This document shows positions 1 through 8,522 of a stretch of DNA of 64,000 nucleotides, one piece after another. Positions within the stretch are counted from its first letter, which is position 1. Every line of letters starts with the position of its first letter. A program made the translations under genes and the position numbers. This stretch comes from Glaciecola sp965660625. Lineage in GTDB: Bacteria; Pseudomonadota; Gammaproteobacteria; Enterobacterales; Alteromonadaceae. The notes under the pieces are model-generated. The model worked only from the letters and a program-made list of their open reading frames with translations, had not been told where the DNA came from and searched no databases. The stretch spans positions 38,489 through 102,488 of the forward strand of contig CBFIAR010000013.1 in the NCBI GenBank assembly GCA_965660625.1, written 5' to 3'.

Positions 1-770
1 ATGGACGCCTGAGCGCCAATTTCGGTGAGCGTTGCCGCGTAGTTTTTTGTCGCGCTCAGCGAGGGAAGAACCACACTGACTTGGTCAAAAAGAGCGACTT
101 TGCCAATTAAACCTTCGGGTATTGCTGCGTTCACTTCTAGCAAAGCATTACCCTGAATACTCAGTACCGGTGCGCCAGGACTGACCTGCTGTGATGGCGC
201 AACAAAACGTTCTGATACTCGACCAGAGTAGGGCGCGACAAGCGCTGTATCTGATAAATTTTCTTTTGCGATATTAAGCGCGCTTTCAGCAACTTCTACA
301 CGCTGTTTTGCTATATCAAAACTCGCTAATGTGCTATCTAACAAAGCCTGCGATACAAGACCTTGTTCGCGGAGTTTTTGGTTTCTTTCAAAAGTTTGCT
401 TGATATCAAGCAATGCCGCTGTTGCTTCACCCAAGGCGCTTTTGTTTTGTTGAACAGCCATTTTGTATAGTGTTTTATCTAACTCAGCTAAAACGTCACC
501 TTTTTCAAAGGATTGCCCTAAATCCACGTGCATTTTAGACACAACACCGGTTACTTCAAATGAAATTGATACTGCATCGGCAGCTTGGATCGTGCCGGTT
601 AAGTGTCTCTTGACACCATCGGAAGCAGGTAGCAGTTTGCTTGTCCAAACTTTTTTAGGAGGCTCCTGCTTGATTGGCTTGTTTTGCCGAATGTCGTCCT
701 CGGAACCGGAGCACGCACTCAATATAACAACAGTTATTGCTAACAGCACAGCGGTTTGTGTAAAACGCAT
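1..770 (-). CDS. RND efflux periplasmic adaptor (HlyD/MFP family) lipoprotein, 3' end outside window
   Basis: The minus-strand frame is open from an ATG at 770 to the window edge, giving about 256 residues without a stop. It starts with a lipoprotein signal ending in an LSAC lipobox, so the protein should be anchored by Cys. A biotinyl-lipoyl-like half (ISFEVTGVVSKMHVDLGQ) and the matching second half (LVAPYSGRVSERFV) flank a helical hairpin, the usual order in membrane fusion proteins of tripartite RND pumps. Such adaptors link an inner-membrane RND transporter to a TolC-like channel in the periplasm. The transporter gene would be expected further left, outside the window. The gene is divergent from a TetR regulator, which suggests TetR-controlled efflux. 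The substrate cannot be inferred. Confidence 0.88.
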   Translation of the reverse strand, partial: MRFTQTAVLLAITVVILSACSGSEDDIRQNKPIKQEPPKKVWTSKLLPASDGVKRHLTGTIQAADAVSISFEVTGVVSKMHVDLGQSFEKGDVLAELDKTLYKMAVQQNKSALGEATAALLDIKQTFERNQKLREQGLVSQALLDSTLASFDIAKQRVEVAESALNIAKENLSDTALVAPYSGRVSERFVAPSQQVSPGAPVLSIQGNALLEVNAAIPEGLIGKVALFDQVSVVLPSLSATKNYAATLTEIGAQAS

Positions 771-948
771 TATTTATCCTTTCATTAAAGCAATTGCTTT
801 ATCTGTTTGATTTCAATTAATACGCTTATTCATGTTCAGCGCTTTAAAAATCACGAATTACGAACTCCGAGCGACACCGCTTATTGCTCGTTATCGCTAG
901 ACTCCTACTTAGATTTAACGCAGATAGTTGCATTAATTGTTGATATTA

Positions 949-981
949 CACTATAGTACTGTACAGTACAGTACCATAGTG
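949..981. promoter_or_regulatory. 33-bp palindrome between adaptor and TetR genes, probable TetR operator
   Basis: The two arms, beginning CACTAT and ending ATAGTG, are nearly perfect reverse complements around a GTAC-rich centre; the core GTACTGTACAGTAC is a perfect palindrome. It sits in the divergent promoter region of the efflux adaptor (start 770) and the TetR regulator (start 1117), where TetR repressors usually bind. Its role as operator is inferred. The rest of 771-1116 holds no other gene. Confidence 0.6.
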
Positions 982-1116
982 TTTTTGATTTGTCAGCAAA
1001 CAAAACCCAGATGTGGCGAAATATAATAAACTCACTTTACATAAGCTTAAGCTTAGTAATACTGATAGAATTGAGGTGTGTTTTAGTCATGATTACAATA
1101 ATAAATAGCGGTAACT

Positions 1117-1728
1117 ATGAATCGTAAAGATGCTGAATGCAGGATATTAGCTGCAGCTAGAAACCTATTTTTTGAGTTTGGCGTGGCCGCAGTGACCACG
1201 GATATGCTGGCTAAAGCGGCTAAAACATCAAAAATGACCTTGTATAAATATTTTCCAAATAAAGAAGAGCTTTTAGAAGCTGTGGTATCGAGGGAAGTTG
1301 CTAAAATTTATGAGCCATCAAGAGTAGAGGTGCATAGCCAAGTAGACTACCAAAACATGTTGCAGTCTTTTTGTCTAAACATCGTTGATATTATTTTTGA
1401 CCCGAAAGTGGTGAGATTTGACCAGCTAATGATCAGTCAAGCTTTATCAAATAAGGAAATGTCGCAAGCGCACTATAATCGCTGTTATGTGCCGGCAATC
1501 CAAGAACTTGCACGCTTGATTAAAACTGGCCAAGAGCAGGATTACTTGAAAGCAATCCAAACGCCTGAAGATATTGCTGATATGGTGTTGTCTTCAATAG
1601 CAGGCTTGACTTATACAAAAGCGCTCTTTGGTTTTAGTATTAGCCAGGAACAACTCGAGGCTAAGGTACTGAGTGTGCTAGGCGTGCTATTTAGCGCAAA
1701 CGATGTGCCCGCACAAAACAACACGTGA
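1117..1728 (+). CDS. TetR/AcrR family transcriptional regulator
   Basis: This 203-residue protein has the TetR N-terminal helix-turn-helix at about residues 8-55 (ARNLFFEFGVAAVTTDMLAK, then TSKMTLYKYFPNKEELL). The variable C-terminal half should bind ligand and dimerise. The length fits the family. It is divergently transcribed from the RND adaptor gene and a 33-bp palindrome lies between them, so it most likely represses the pump and itself. The C-terminal domain gives no clear hint of the inducer. Its stop lies next to the convergent aspartoacylase stop. Confidence 0.88.
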   Translation: MNRKDAECRILAAARNLFFEFGVAAVTTDMLAKAAKTSKMTLYKYFPNKEELLEAVVSREVAKIYEPSRVEVHSQVDYQNMLQSFCLNIVDIIFDPKVVRFDQLMISQALSNKEMSQAHYNRCYVPAIQELARLIKTGQEQDYLKAIQTPEDIADMVLSSIAGLTYTKALFGFSISQEQLEAKVLSVLGVLFSANDVPAQNNT

Positions 1729-1729
1729 T

Positions 1730-2629
1730 TTAAATAATCGTCTTACGTGCTAATGCAAAAGCGATATTCAGATGATAATAAGCAGATTCGCCGATAAAAT
1801 GCGGGTATATACTGTCTTCACCTTCCCACGCGAGTGTTTCTCCTTCAAAGCTTAAAAATGCGGGTTCGCCTTTATTCAACACTTTAAAGTCATTATTTTG
1901 CAAACTTGGATGGATCATCACTAACTTATCGCCTTCAGAACTTAAGGGAAAGTAGACTTCTTCAGTTAATCGAAAAGCATCAACTGCATCTAATTGGCCA
2001 AGCATTTGCTTGTTCCAAAGGTCACAAAAAGCCACCACAAGCTGGGTCATTTTTTCCGTTTGCAAATATGCAGCGGGGCGCAGTACACCTTGTGGCTGAG
2101 GACCTATTTCAATCATCAGACCGCGTTTACCAATAGTGCATAAATACGGATGTTGTTTATAAGGAATGTGGTCTTCAACTAAAATAATGGCGTCGGGCAT
2201 GTTGGCTTTAACATACCTTGCCATCTGCTGGTGAAATGCGTCAGTCTCCAAAATAATTAAGCTTGGTCCCATGTTACTGGTGGTATTGTGAATATCGATA
2301 ACAAGGTCTACTGTAGGCTCGTGCTTAGGGCCAAAAGCCGAATTAAATTCGATAGCCAATTGGTGTTCCAAGTTTTCACCTGACAATCGGTTTAATTTTT
2401 CTTGGCAAAATTGGCGATTTAAATCCTCATCAATATAGCGAGCACGTCTTTGAATCGCGAGTTTGTTTACCAGCGCTAATTCAATGTTAATGTCACTCCC
2501 TTGAGCAAGCAGTTGTCCTCGTATTTTCTCGTTCGACTGCAAATTTCGTAGGTACTCAATACCAGACATTTCATTACCATGTGTACCTGCGGTAATTAAG
2601 ATTTTTTGTATTTCAATTTGCTCTGACAT
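1730..2629 (-). CDS. Aspartoacylase (AspA/AstE family zinc carboxypeptidase-like)
   Basis: A 299-residue protein if started at the ATG at 2629; the open frame extends to 2689, but the preferred start has an AAGGTG-like site upstream and places the conserved ILITAGTHGNEMSG block near the N terminus. The zinc ligands are visible in THGNE (His and Glu) and in the DIHNTTSNMG block, and the EIGPQPQG segment fits the substrate region. Aspartoacylases hydrolyse N-acyl-L-aspartate to aspartate and a carboxylate. Succinylglutamate desuccinylase (AstE) is the main alternative, but no other ast gene is nearby and the glycine-rich GPQPQG segment favours aspartoacylase. Confidence 0.8.
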   Translation of the reverse strand: MSEQIEIQKILITAGTHGNEMSGIEYLRNLQSNEKIRGQLLAQGSDINIELALVNKLAIQRRARYIDEDLNRQFCQEKLNRLSGENLEHQLAIEFNSAFGPKHEPTVDLVIDIHNTTSNMGPSLIILETDAFHQQMARYVKANMPDAIILVEDHIPYKQHPYLCTIGKRGLMIEIGPQPQGVLRPAAYLQTEKMTQLVVAFCDLWNKQMLGQLDAVDAFRLTEEVYFPLSSEGDKLVMIHPSLQNNDFKVLNKGEPAFLSFEGETLAWEGEDSIYPHFIGESAYYHLNIAFALARKTII

Positions 2630-2744
2630 GGCGTGCTGCACCTTTATAAATAAGTAGGCTGAGAATGGTATTTTGTTGAATTGGTCCACGATAAAATAGA
2701 ACTGTTTGGTGAACTAGGTGCAAGGCTAAAGCCATTACTACACC

Positions 2745-2984
2745 TTAGTTTTTGAAAAAGTCCTGCTCTTGCTGTGCTAGCATTGCCTCAATTTCCTCTA
2801 TATCAATATTCATATCCGGTAAAGAGGTTTCAGCGTCTCTATTTGCGCCAGAGGGGATAGCGTTTTCTTCGTTGGCCCATTGGCCTAGGTCGATTAATTG
2901 GCATCGTTTGCTACAAAAAGGTCTAAACCGATTTTCAGTTGTCCAGTGGACTTCTTTTTTACATGTGGGGCAATTTACTTTCAT
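2745..2984 (-). CDS. yacG: DNA gyrase inhibitor YacG
   Basis: A 79-residue protein with the YacG zinc finger near the N terminus: CPTCKK, then FCSKRCQLIDLGQWANEE, giving a four-cysteine site. YacG binds the GyrB C-terminal part and inhibits gyrase in E. coli. The acidic C-terminal tail is typical of the family. It is the last gene of the coaE-zapD-yacG string, 36 bp after zapD, an order conserved across gammaproteobacteria. Confidence 0.93.
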   Translation of the reverse strand: MKVNCPTCKKEVHWTTENRFRPFCSKRCQLIDLGQWANEENAIPSGANRDAETSLPDMNIDIEEIEAMLAQQEQDFFKN

Positions 2985-3020
2985 ATTCTTTGGCTATTTT
3001 GTTATGTGGTGGAAGATAGT

Positions 3021-3773
3021 CTAGCAACAAGCAATGTCAAACGTAATATCGCCGGGTACACCGCCTCCTGACCCTTGCTCTGGGACCAGCTGCATGAAGC
3101 GAATGCCATATCGATACTTGTTACCGCTCAGGACAGGGAAGTAACCTTGACTATTAGAGCAGCGCACGCGAATAAGATCAATTTTGTCAGTGACCACACC
3201 TTGGTAGAAACCATTGGTGCCAACAACCTCTTGGTAACGCCCGCGTTCACGCAAATACTGCATGAGTAGCGTAATGTTTTCACGCACAAGTGCCAACTTT
3301 TTTACCCACATAGAAATGTCTTTATTACGCACATCTTTAGATTGTTTTAGCCAACAGAATAAATGCGGTAAATCAAAGCTGGTTGCGCCACCTGGGATTG
3401 AAAAACGCTGCCGAATACTGCTAAGAAAGCGGTCGTCTTTTAAGCTTGAACCTAGTTTGTTGGTGCGCTTTAGCTCGGATAACAGTCGGTGCAAGTTTTT
3501 CAGCGCACCTTCCAGCGCGGTGGTATCGATGTTTGGATGACTTGACCAATGTACTAGATTTTTTTCATGTACATCAATATCGCGAATGAAATCAGTGCGC
3601 ATATCTAAGCGTTCGAGCAAATCCATCAGGGTAAACAACACATCAAAAAAATGCAGGCATTCATATTCACTGTCGAATGTTGCAGTGTGATCCAGTTGTT
3701 TAAAAAGCTGTTCTAATCGCAAATAGTTTCGCACTTTTTCACAAAGCGGAAATTCGTAGACTGCGATTGGCAT
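3021..3773 (-). CDS. zapD: Cell division protein ZapD
   Basis: 250 residues, the normal ZapD (YacF) length. The start MPIAVYEFPLCEKVRNYLRL and the helical N-terminal half match the family, which crosslinks FtsZ filaments at the division ring. A clear AAGGAG ribosome site precedes the ATG at 3773. The gene lies between coaE and yacG as in many gammaproteobacteria. Nothing unusual is seen in the reading frame. Confidence 0.94.
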   Translation of the reverse strand: MPIAVYEFPLCEKVRNYLRLEQLFKQLDHTATFDSEYECLHFFDVLFTLMDLLERLDMRTDFIRDIDVHEKNLVHWSSHPNIDTTALEGALKNLHRLLSELKRTNKLGSSLKDDRFLSSIRQRFSIPGGATSFDLPHLFCWLKQSKDVRNKDISMWVKKLALVRENITLLMQYLRERGRYQEVVGTNGFYQGVVTDKIDLIRVRCSNSQGYFPVLSGNKYRYGIRFMQLVPEQGSGGGVPGDITFDIACC

Positions 3774-3838
3774 TCAGCGCTCCTTCTGTTTGATTTGAGC
3801 AGTGGTTGATATGACTAGCGTACAACATGTGACACAGT

Positions 3839-4447
3839 TTACAGGTTTTTGTTCACAATGTTTAGGTACATTTGATGTAAATCCTGTACTTGCCTACTGA
3901 GCCAGTCAAGGTCTTTGTTATTTATGATTACATCGTCAGCAGCAGCTAACCTTTGCGTTCGCGATGCTTGCGATGCCATGATGCTCTGAATAATCGCTGG
4001 CTCACTGTTATCTCTGGCAACTGCTCGTTGCATTTGGCTTGCTTCATCAATATCAACTACTAGCGTGCGAGAAACCAAAGCGTCGAGTTTGTTTTCAACC
4101 AGCAGCGGAACACTTAGAATGCAGTAAGGGGAGGTGGCGTTGGCCGTTTGTCGCTGCATTTGTTCGCGAATGAGTGGGTGAAGTAGGGCATTGAGCCAGT
4201 CTTTTTTTTCGTTATCTGAGAACACGAGAGTGCGAAGTTTTTGTCTGTCGAGCTCTAAATCAGAGGTAAGAATATCATCGCCAAACTTCTCGACAATGGC
4301 TGCTAAACCTGGAGTACCCTTAGCGACGACTTCCCGAGCAATGACGTCGGCGTCAATAATGTCTATACCTAATTTTGCAAACAGGTTACTGACGGTAGTT
4401 TTACCAGAGGCAATTCCTCCCGTGAGCCCAATAACTAATTTACTCAT
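3839..4447 (-). CDS. coaE: Dephospho-CoA kinase
   Basis: About 202 residues. The P-loop LTGGIASGKTTV lies at the N terminus, and the IIDADVIAREVV segment matches the dephospho-CoA binding part. CoaE phosphorylates the ribose 3'-OH of dephospho-CoA, the last step of CoA synthesis. The frame is open to 4465, but the ATG at 4447 is favoured because it overlaps the pilD stop as ATGA (4444-4447), implying translational coupling, and removes a non-conserved extension. Confidence 0.94.
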   Translation of the reverse strand: MSKLVIGLTGGIASGKTTVSNLFAKLGIDIIDADVIAREVVAKGTPGLAAIVEKFGDDILTSDLELDRQKLRTLVFSDNEKKDWLNALLHPLIREQMQRQTANATSPYCILSVPLLVENKLDALVSRTLVVDIDEASQMQRAVARDNSEPAIIQSIMASQASRTQRLAAADDVIINNKDLDWLSRQVQDLHQMYLNIVNKNL

Positions 4448-5319
4448 AGCGTAGATAAATACCATTGAGCTATAAGGTCGCCATATAGCATTGTTAACCA
4501 GCCGGCAGCGGCCAAGTAAGGTCCGAAAGGAATGGCTAAATTGCTGTCTTTTTTCTTAATAAACATCATGCTGATACCTACTACCGCACCCACAACTGAT
4601 GATAACAATATAATAATTGGTAAATGTTGCCAGCCTACCCAGGCTCCTAAAGCGGCGAGCAGTTTGAAGTCGCCATAACCCATGCCTTCTTTACCTGTGA
4701 GCAGTTTAAAGGCCCAATAGATTGACCACAAGCTTAAGTAGCCGACCATCGCGCCAATGATAGAGTCAATGGGAGAGATTGTGCCGTCAAAACAGCTGAT
4801 ACCCAAGCCAATCCAAAGCAATAGTAGCGTAAGAGAATCGGGCAGTAACATCTTGTCTAAATCGATAAAGGTCATTGCCACAAGCAGCCATGTGCCAAAT
4901 ATGAAAGCGACACCCGTTAAACCAAAGCCGAGTTGATAAGCGACTACAGCAGACATAAGCGCTGTTATTAGCTCGACGGCAGGGTAGCGTGCTGAAATAG
5001 GATTGGCGCACTGACTGCATTTACGTCTGAGCATGAGCCAGCTAATCACCGGAATATTTTCCCACGCTCTAATGTTGTGTTTGCAATGGGGGCAGGTCGA
5101 ATCAGGTTTTACCAAGTTAAAAGTTGGAGCGGTAGGGAGCTCTTTCTCTGGATTTTGAAATTGTTCAATATCACGCTGCCATTCGCGTTCCATCATGATA
5201 GGCAGGCGATAAATAACCACGTTGAGAAAGCTTCCTACTAATAAGCTAATGCACAAAGTCGTAATGACAAATGCCAGTGGGGATGCTGCTAATAGTTCAA
5301 ACAACGCAATATTTTCCAT
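4444..5319 (-). CDS. pilD: Type IV prepilin peptidase / N-methyltransferase PilD
   Basis: 291 residues with the bacterial PilD layout: a first membrane segment, a cytoplasmic zinc-binding loop with paired CPHC and CSQC motifs, then several membrane helices. The aspartyl protease motif is visible as GMGYGDFKLL; the second catalytic Asp lies in the MTFIDLDKMLLPD segment. PilD cleaves type IV prepilins and type II secretion pseudopilins and methylates the new N terminus. It is coupled to coaE by an ATGA overlap and follows pilC after a hairpin. Confidence 0.95.
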   Translation of the reverse strand: MENIALFELLAASPLAFVITTLCISLLVGSFLNVVIYRLPIMMEREWQRDIEQFQNPEKELPTAPTFNLVKPDSTCPHCKHNIRAWENIPVISWLMLRRKCSQCANPISARYPAVELITALMSAVVAYQLGFGLTGVAFIFGTWLLVAMTFIDLDKMLLPDSLTLLLLWIGLGISCFDGTISPIDSIIGAMVGYLSLWSIYWAFKLLTGKEGMGYGDFKLLAALGAWVGWQHLPIIILLSSVVGAVVGISMMFIKKKDSNLAIPFGPYLAAAGWLTMLYGDLIAQWYLSTL

Positions 5320-5513
5320 TTGAGTGACTTTTGCCTTTTGATTAGGGTACTGATTTTTGGGTTTATATTATGTTATCGGCTTGCTGAATAAAAGGATATC
5401 GTTTTTATTTACCTTGTGTCTTTCGGTGATGATTGCGCAAAAAATGCAACATCACTTATAAAATGAATAGCACGTTAAATGACACGGCATATTCACAGGT
5501 ATCACTGAACAAT

Positions 5514-5538
5514 AAAAAGCCAGCATAAAGCTGGCTTT
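5514..5538 (-). terminator. Hairpin downstream of pilC
   Basis: AAAGCCAGC and GCTGGCTTT form a 9-bp stem about 20 bp after the pilC stop (minus strand), followed by a short T-rich run. It probably ends or attenuates pilC transcription before pilD, which would then also use its own promoter in 5320-5510. Confidence 0.7.
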
Positions 5539-5555
5539 AACAATATGTTTTTACG

Positions 5556-6764
5556 TTAAACCACATTACCCATCTCAAAGATAGGTAAGTACATGGCTAC
5601 AATTAAACCACCGATAACCACGCCCAATACGGCCATGATCATTGGTTCGAGCAAGCTGGTTAAGCCGTCGACCATATCGTCTACTTCAGCTTCGTAGATG
5701 GTCGCAATTTTTTCAAGCATGCTGTCGACAGAACCTGACTCTTCACCAATTGCTATCATTTGCGTGACCATGGGTGGGAAGATGTTCGTTGCGCGCATCG
5801 CTACGTTCATCTGCAGGCCGCCTGCTACTTCTTTTTTAACAAATAAAATGGCATCGCGGAAGATGGCGTTGCCTGATGCGCCGGCTGCTGAATCGAGCGC
5901 TGCGATGAGTGGCACTCCTGCTGCAAAGGTTGTCGATAGGGTTCTGGTAAAGCGCGCCACAGCGGCTTTTTTCAATATATCGCCAATGACCGGAATTTTT
6001 AGAATTTTTTTATCAACACTGTCACGCAAAGTAAGGGATTTTCCATGGGCCTTTTTAAACAATATCGCCGCAAAGAACAAAGCGATACCAATAAATGGCC
6101 CGTAATTCTGCATCCCTTTAGACAAGCCAATAACGAACTGTGTGAACATGGGCAATTCCGCACCAAAACCAGCAAAAATTTCTTCAAACTGCGGAACAAC
6201 AAAGACGAGGAGGATTGTCGTTACAATGAAAGCGACCACTAATACCGCGATGGGGTAAAACATGGCTTTCTTGATTTTCGATTTTAACGCTTCAGCCTTT
6301 TCTTTATAAAGGGCGATACGATCATAAATAGTTTCTAATGCGCCTGACTGTTCACCCGTTTCAACAAGGTCACAGTATAAGTCATCAAATTTTTCAGGGT
6401 GTTTGCGCAGGGCTGAAGAAAGTGGATTACCGGCTTTGACTTCGTTAGTGATTTCGCCTAACAAATCACGCATTGAGCTTTTTGAGTGGCCAGTGCCAAT
6501 CATTTCTAAACTTTGAATTAAAGTAACGCCAGCGCCCAGCATTGTGGCTAGTTGACGCGATAGTACGGCAATATCTTGCGCAACAACTTTATCTTTTCTA
6601 CTGAATAAGGGCTTTGCTAATTTTTTGACTTTAGTTGCAGAGACACCCTGACGTCGCAATAAGTTTTTGGCTTCTTGCAATGAACCCGCAGTGATTTCGC
6701 CTTTGCCTGCCCTGCCTGTTTTTGATGTGCCCGACCACGTATATGTTTCTGCTGTTTTCGCCAT
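5556..6764 (-). CDS. pilC: Type IV pilus inner-membrane platform protein PilC
   Basis: 402 residues with two GspF/PilC repeats: the first around LSRQLATMLGAGVTLIQSLE, the second around RFTRTLSTTFAAGVPLIAAL. Three hydrophobic segments include the C-terminal MIMAVLGVVIGGLIVAMYLP anchor. PilC is the platform on which the PilB and PilT ATPases act during pilus extension and retraction. The gene lies between pilA and pilD, but no pilB is found in this cluster. Confidence 0.95.
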   Translation of the reverse strand: MAKTAETYTWSGTSKTGRAGKGEITAGSLQEAKNLLRRQGVSATKVKKLAKPLFSRKDKVVAQDIAVLSRQLATMLGAGVTLIQSLEMIGTGHSKSSMRDLLGEITNEVKAGNPLSSALRKHPEKFDDLYCDLVETGEQSGALETIYDRIALYKEKAEALKSKIKKAMFYPIAVLVVAFIVTTILLVFVVPQFEEIFAGFGAELPMFTQFVIGLSKGMQNYGPFIGIALFFAAILFKKAHGKSLTLRDSVDKKILKIPVIGDILKKAAVARFTRTLSTTFAAGVPLIAALDSAAGASGNAIFRDAILFVKKEVAGGLQMNVAMRATNIFPPMVTQMIAIGEESGSVDSMLEKIATIYEAEVDDMVDGLTSLLEPMIMAVLGVVIGGLIVAMYLPIFEMGNVV

Positions 6765-6797
6765 GGTATTCTCTTTCTTTTTACTTAGTTTAGAGAC

Positions 6798-6826
6798 TAA
6801 AAAGCCCAGACAAGCTGGGCTTTTTC
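6798..6826 (-). terminator. Terminator downstream of pilA
   Basis: A hairpin with AAAAAGCCCAG and CTGGGCTTTTT arms lies in the 85 bp between the pilA stop and the pilC start, with T-runs on both strands. It should end most pilin transcripts, which fits the need for far more PilA than PilC. Confidence 0.85.
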
Positions 6827-6849
6827 AATGAACAATCAGTTAGCCGATC

Positions 6850-7266
6850 TTAGCAAAGAGTGGATGGCTTGCAAACTGCAGCCCAAGTTACTGAACCAGC
6901 AGCGTATGTTGGTGTTAATGTATACGTAGCGGCTGCACTATCTGCTGGGTCAACTACGCCTGATGCTGCAGATGCTGTCCCTACAATCACACCCAAAGTA
7001 GTTGTTAGTAATGCTGTGTCTGCTGGGATACCCTGTTGTCCACCTGAACAAGCTAAGGTTGCAGAAGCGTTTAAACCGTTGTTAATTTGAGCGCATACTT
7101 CAACAGCTGATTTAGCTGCTGCAGTTGAATTAGTTACTTCGGTAAACTTGGCTTTGTTCGTGTAACCCTGATAAGCAGGAAGTGCAATTGCAGCAAGAAT
7201 ACCGATAATCGCAACAACGATCATTAGTTCGATTAGTGTAAAGCCTTTTTGAGCTGAATTTTTCAT
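6850..7266 (-). CDS. pilA: Major type IV pilin PilA
   Basis: 138-residue type IVa prepilin. A short leader MKNSAQKG is followed by the cleavage site and the hydrophobic helix FTLIELMIVVAIIGILAAIA, with Glu at mature position 5. Two pairs of Cys, including the C-terminal CKPSTLC, should form the D-region disulfide. A GGAGAG ribosome site precedes the ATG at 7266. PilD (4444-5319) would process it. The pilin is alanine- and threonine-rich, as is common in Alteromonadales. Confidence 0.95.
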   Translation of the reverse strand: MKNSAQKGFTLIELMIVVAIIGILAAIALPAYQGYTNKAKFTEVTNSTAAAKSAVEVCAQINNGLNASATLACSGGQQGIPADTALLTTTLGVIVGTASAASGVVDPADSAAATYTLTPTYAAGSVTWAAVCKPSTLC

Positions 7267-7396
7267 GGTATCTCTCCGTGCGTGGTCAACGCGTTTTAAA
7301 GTATTTGATTTAAATTAAGTTAGAAGGGTAAGTGCGGTAGTGCTTGCCCCTTAACCTCGAGACCAAGTATAAGAGGAGAGTTACATTTGTGAAGTA

Positions 7397-7412
7397 TGCA
7401 GTCGCATACCCA
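7397..7412 (-). promoter_or_regulatory. Possible sigma-54-type promoter upstream of pilA
   Basis: Read on the minus strand, TGGGTATGCGACTGCA shows GG and GC separated by 10 bases, the -24/-12 spacing, about 130 bp before the pilA start. A 6-bp inverted repeat (GTATGC/GCATAC, 7394-7409) overlaps it. Pilin genes are often sigma-54 and PilR dependent, but the match outside GG/GC is weak. Confidence 0.25.
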
Positions 7413-7473
7413 AGTGTTTGTTTCGACACATCCAATCATACCTACGGGCGAATTATGCTTATGCTGAGGTATG

Positions 7474-8331
7474 TTAACTAACACTAATAAGAGACAGATC
7501 TATGGCTGTTACATGTTTAGTTAATGCGCCTGAAGATATATAATCCACGCCTGTTGCGGCCAATTCTTGCAGTCTGTCAAAGGTAATGTTGCCAGACACT
7601 TCTAGCTTACACTTACCTGCATTAATAACGACTGCTTCTTCGATCAGTTTTGTGCTGAAATTATCCAGCATAATAGTGTTGACGCCCGAATTTATGGCTT
7701 CATGTAGCTCTTGCAAACTCTCAACTTCTACTTCAATGGGCAGCTTTGGGTGCATTAACTTTGCTTTGGCGACGGCATTTTTAATGCCTCCGCAAGCTTC
7801 AATGTGGTTTTCTTTTATTAAAAACGCATCGTATAAACCCATTCTATGATTCATGCCTTGAGCGCATGCAACCGCATACTTTTGTGCTTGACGCAGTCCT
7901 GGTAGCGTTTTTCGGGTATCCAGAAGCTTAGTCTTAGTATTCTTTAAGTATTTGACATAGCTTGCTGTGGTCGTTGCTGTGCCGCTTAGGGTTTGCAAAA
8001 AGTTTAATGCCGAACGTTCAGCCGTTAATATTGCTCTTGCATTGCCTTGTATATATACAATAGTGTCGTTTGCATTAAGTACATCACCATCATTACGTTG
8101 CCAATCAAGTTGAACGTCTGGGTGAATTTGCGCAAAAACTTCATCCACCCATGCTTGGCCGCACAAAACACAGTGCTCACGAGTGATGATTTTCGCTGAC
8201 ATCGTTGCATCGGCGTCAATCAACATTGCGGTAATATCTTTTTCTATCGAGATGTGCCCACCGAGGTCTTCTAATAATGCGTCTTCAACTTGCTTTGGAA
8301 TATTTAATTGATATTGATTAATCAGTGACAT
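7474..8331 (-). CDS. nadC: Nicotinate-nucleotide pyrophosphorylase (quinolinate phosphoribosyltransferase)
   Basis: 285 residues, the usual NadC length. Family blocks are clear: LNFLQTLSGTATTTASYVK, LLDTRKTLPGLRQAQKYAV, GMNHRMGLYDAFLIKENHI and the C-terminal VDYISSGALTKH. The enzyme converts quinolinate and PRPP to nicotinate mononucleotide and CO2 in de novo NAD synthesis. It is divergent from ampE; in many gammaproteobacteria ampD stands between them, but here it is absent. Confidence 0.96.
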   Translation of the reverse strand: MSLINQYQLNIPKQVEDALLEDLGGHISIEKDITAMLIDADATMSAKIITREHCVLCGQAWVDEVFAQIHPDVQLDWQRNDGDVLNANDTIVYIQGNARAILTAERSALNFLQTLSGTATTTASYVKYLKNTKTKLLDTRKTLPGLRQAQKYAVACAQGMNHRMGLYDAFLIKENHIEACGGIKNAVAKAKLMHPKLPIEVEVESLQELHEAINSGVNTIMLDNFSTKLIEEAVVINAGKCKLEVSGNITFDRLQELAATGVDYISSGALTKHVTAIDLSLISVS

Positions 8332-8522
8332 GGTAAGGGCGCTTATTTTCAGATTATATAAAAGAGTTTAAGGGGAGAAGTTTACTGTTTTATGTGCGTC
8401 ATTGAAACTGAAATTCAACGAGACTTGGGTTAAGCTAATAATACACGTTGTCAGTGAAATAGCTTTGCACTTTGCTTAGTCGCTCATATACTTTGCGCAG
8501 TCTCTTATATAAAGGAAGATTT

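Noticed and set aside
463..810. Plus-strand frame of 115 codons near the left edge.
   Set aside because: It is the shadow of the efflux adaptor gene, whose minus-strand frame has clear family motifs and a lipoprotein signal.
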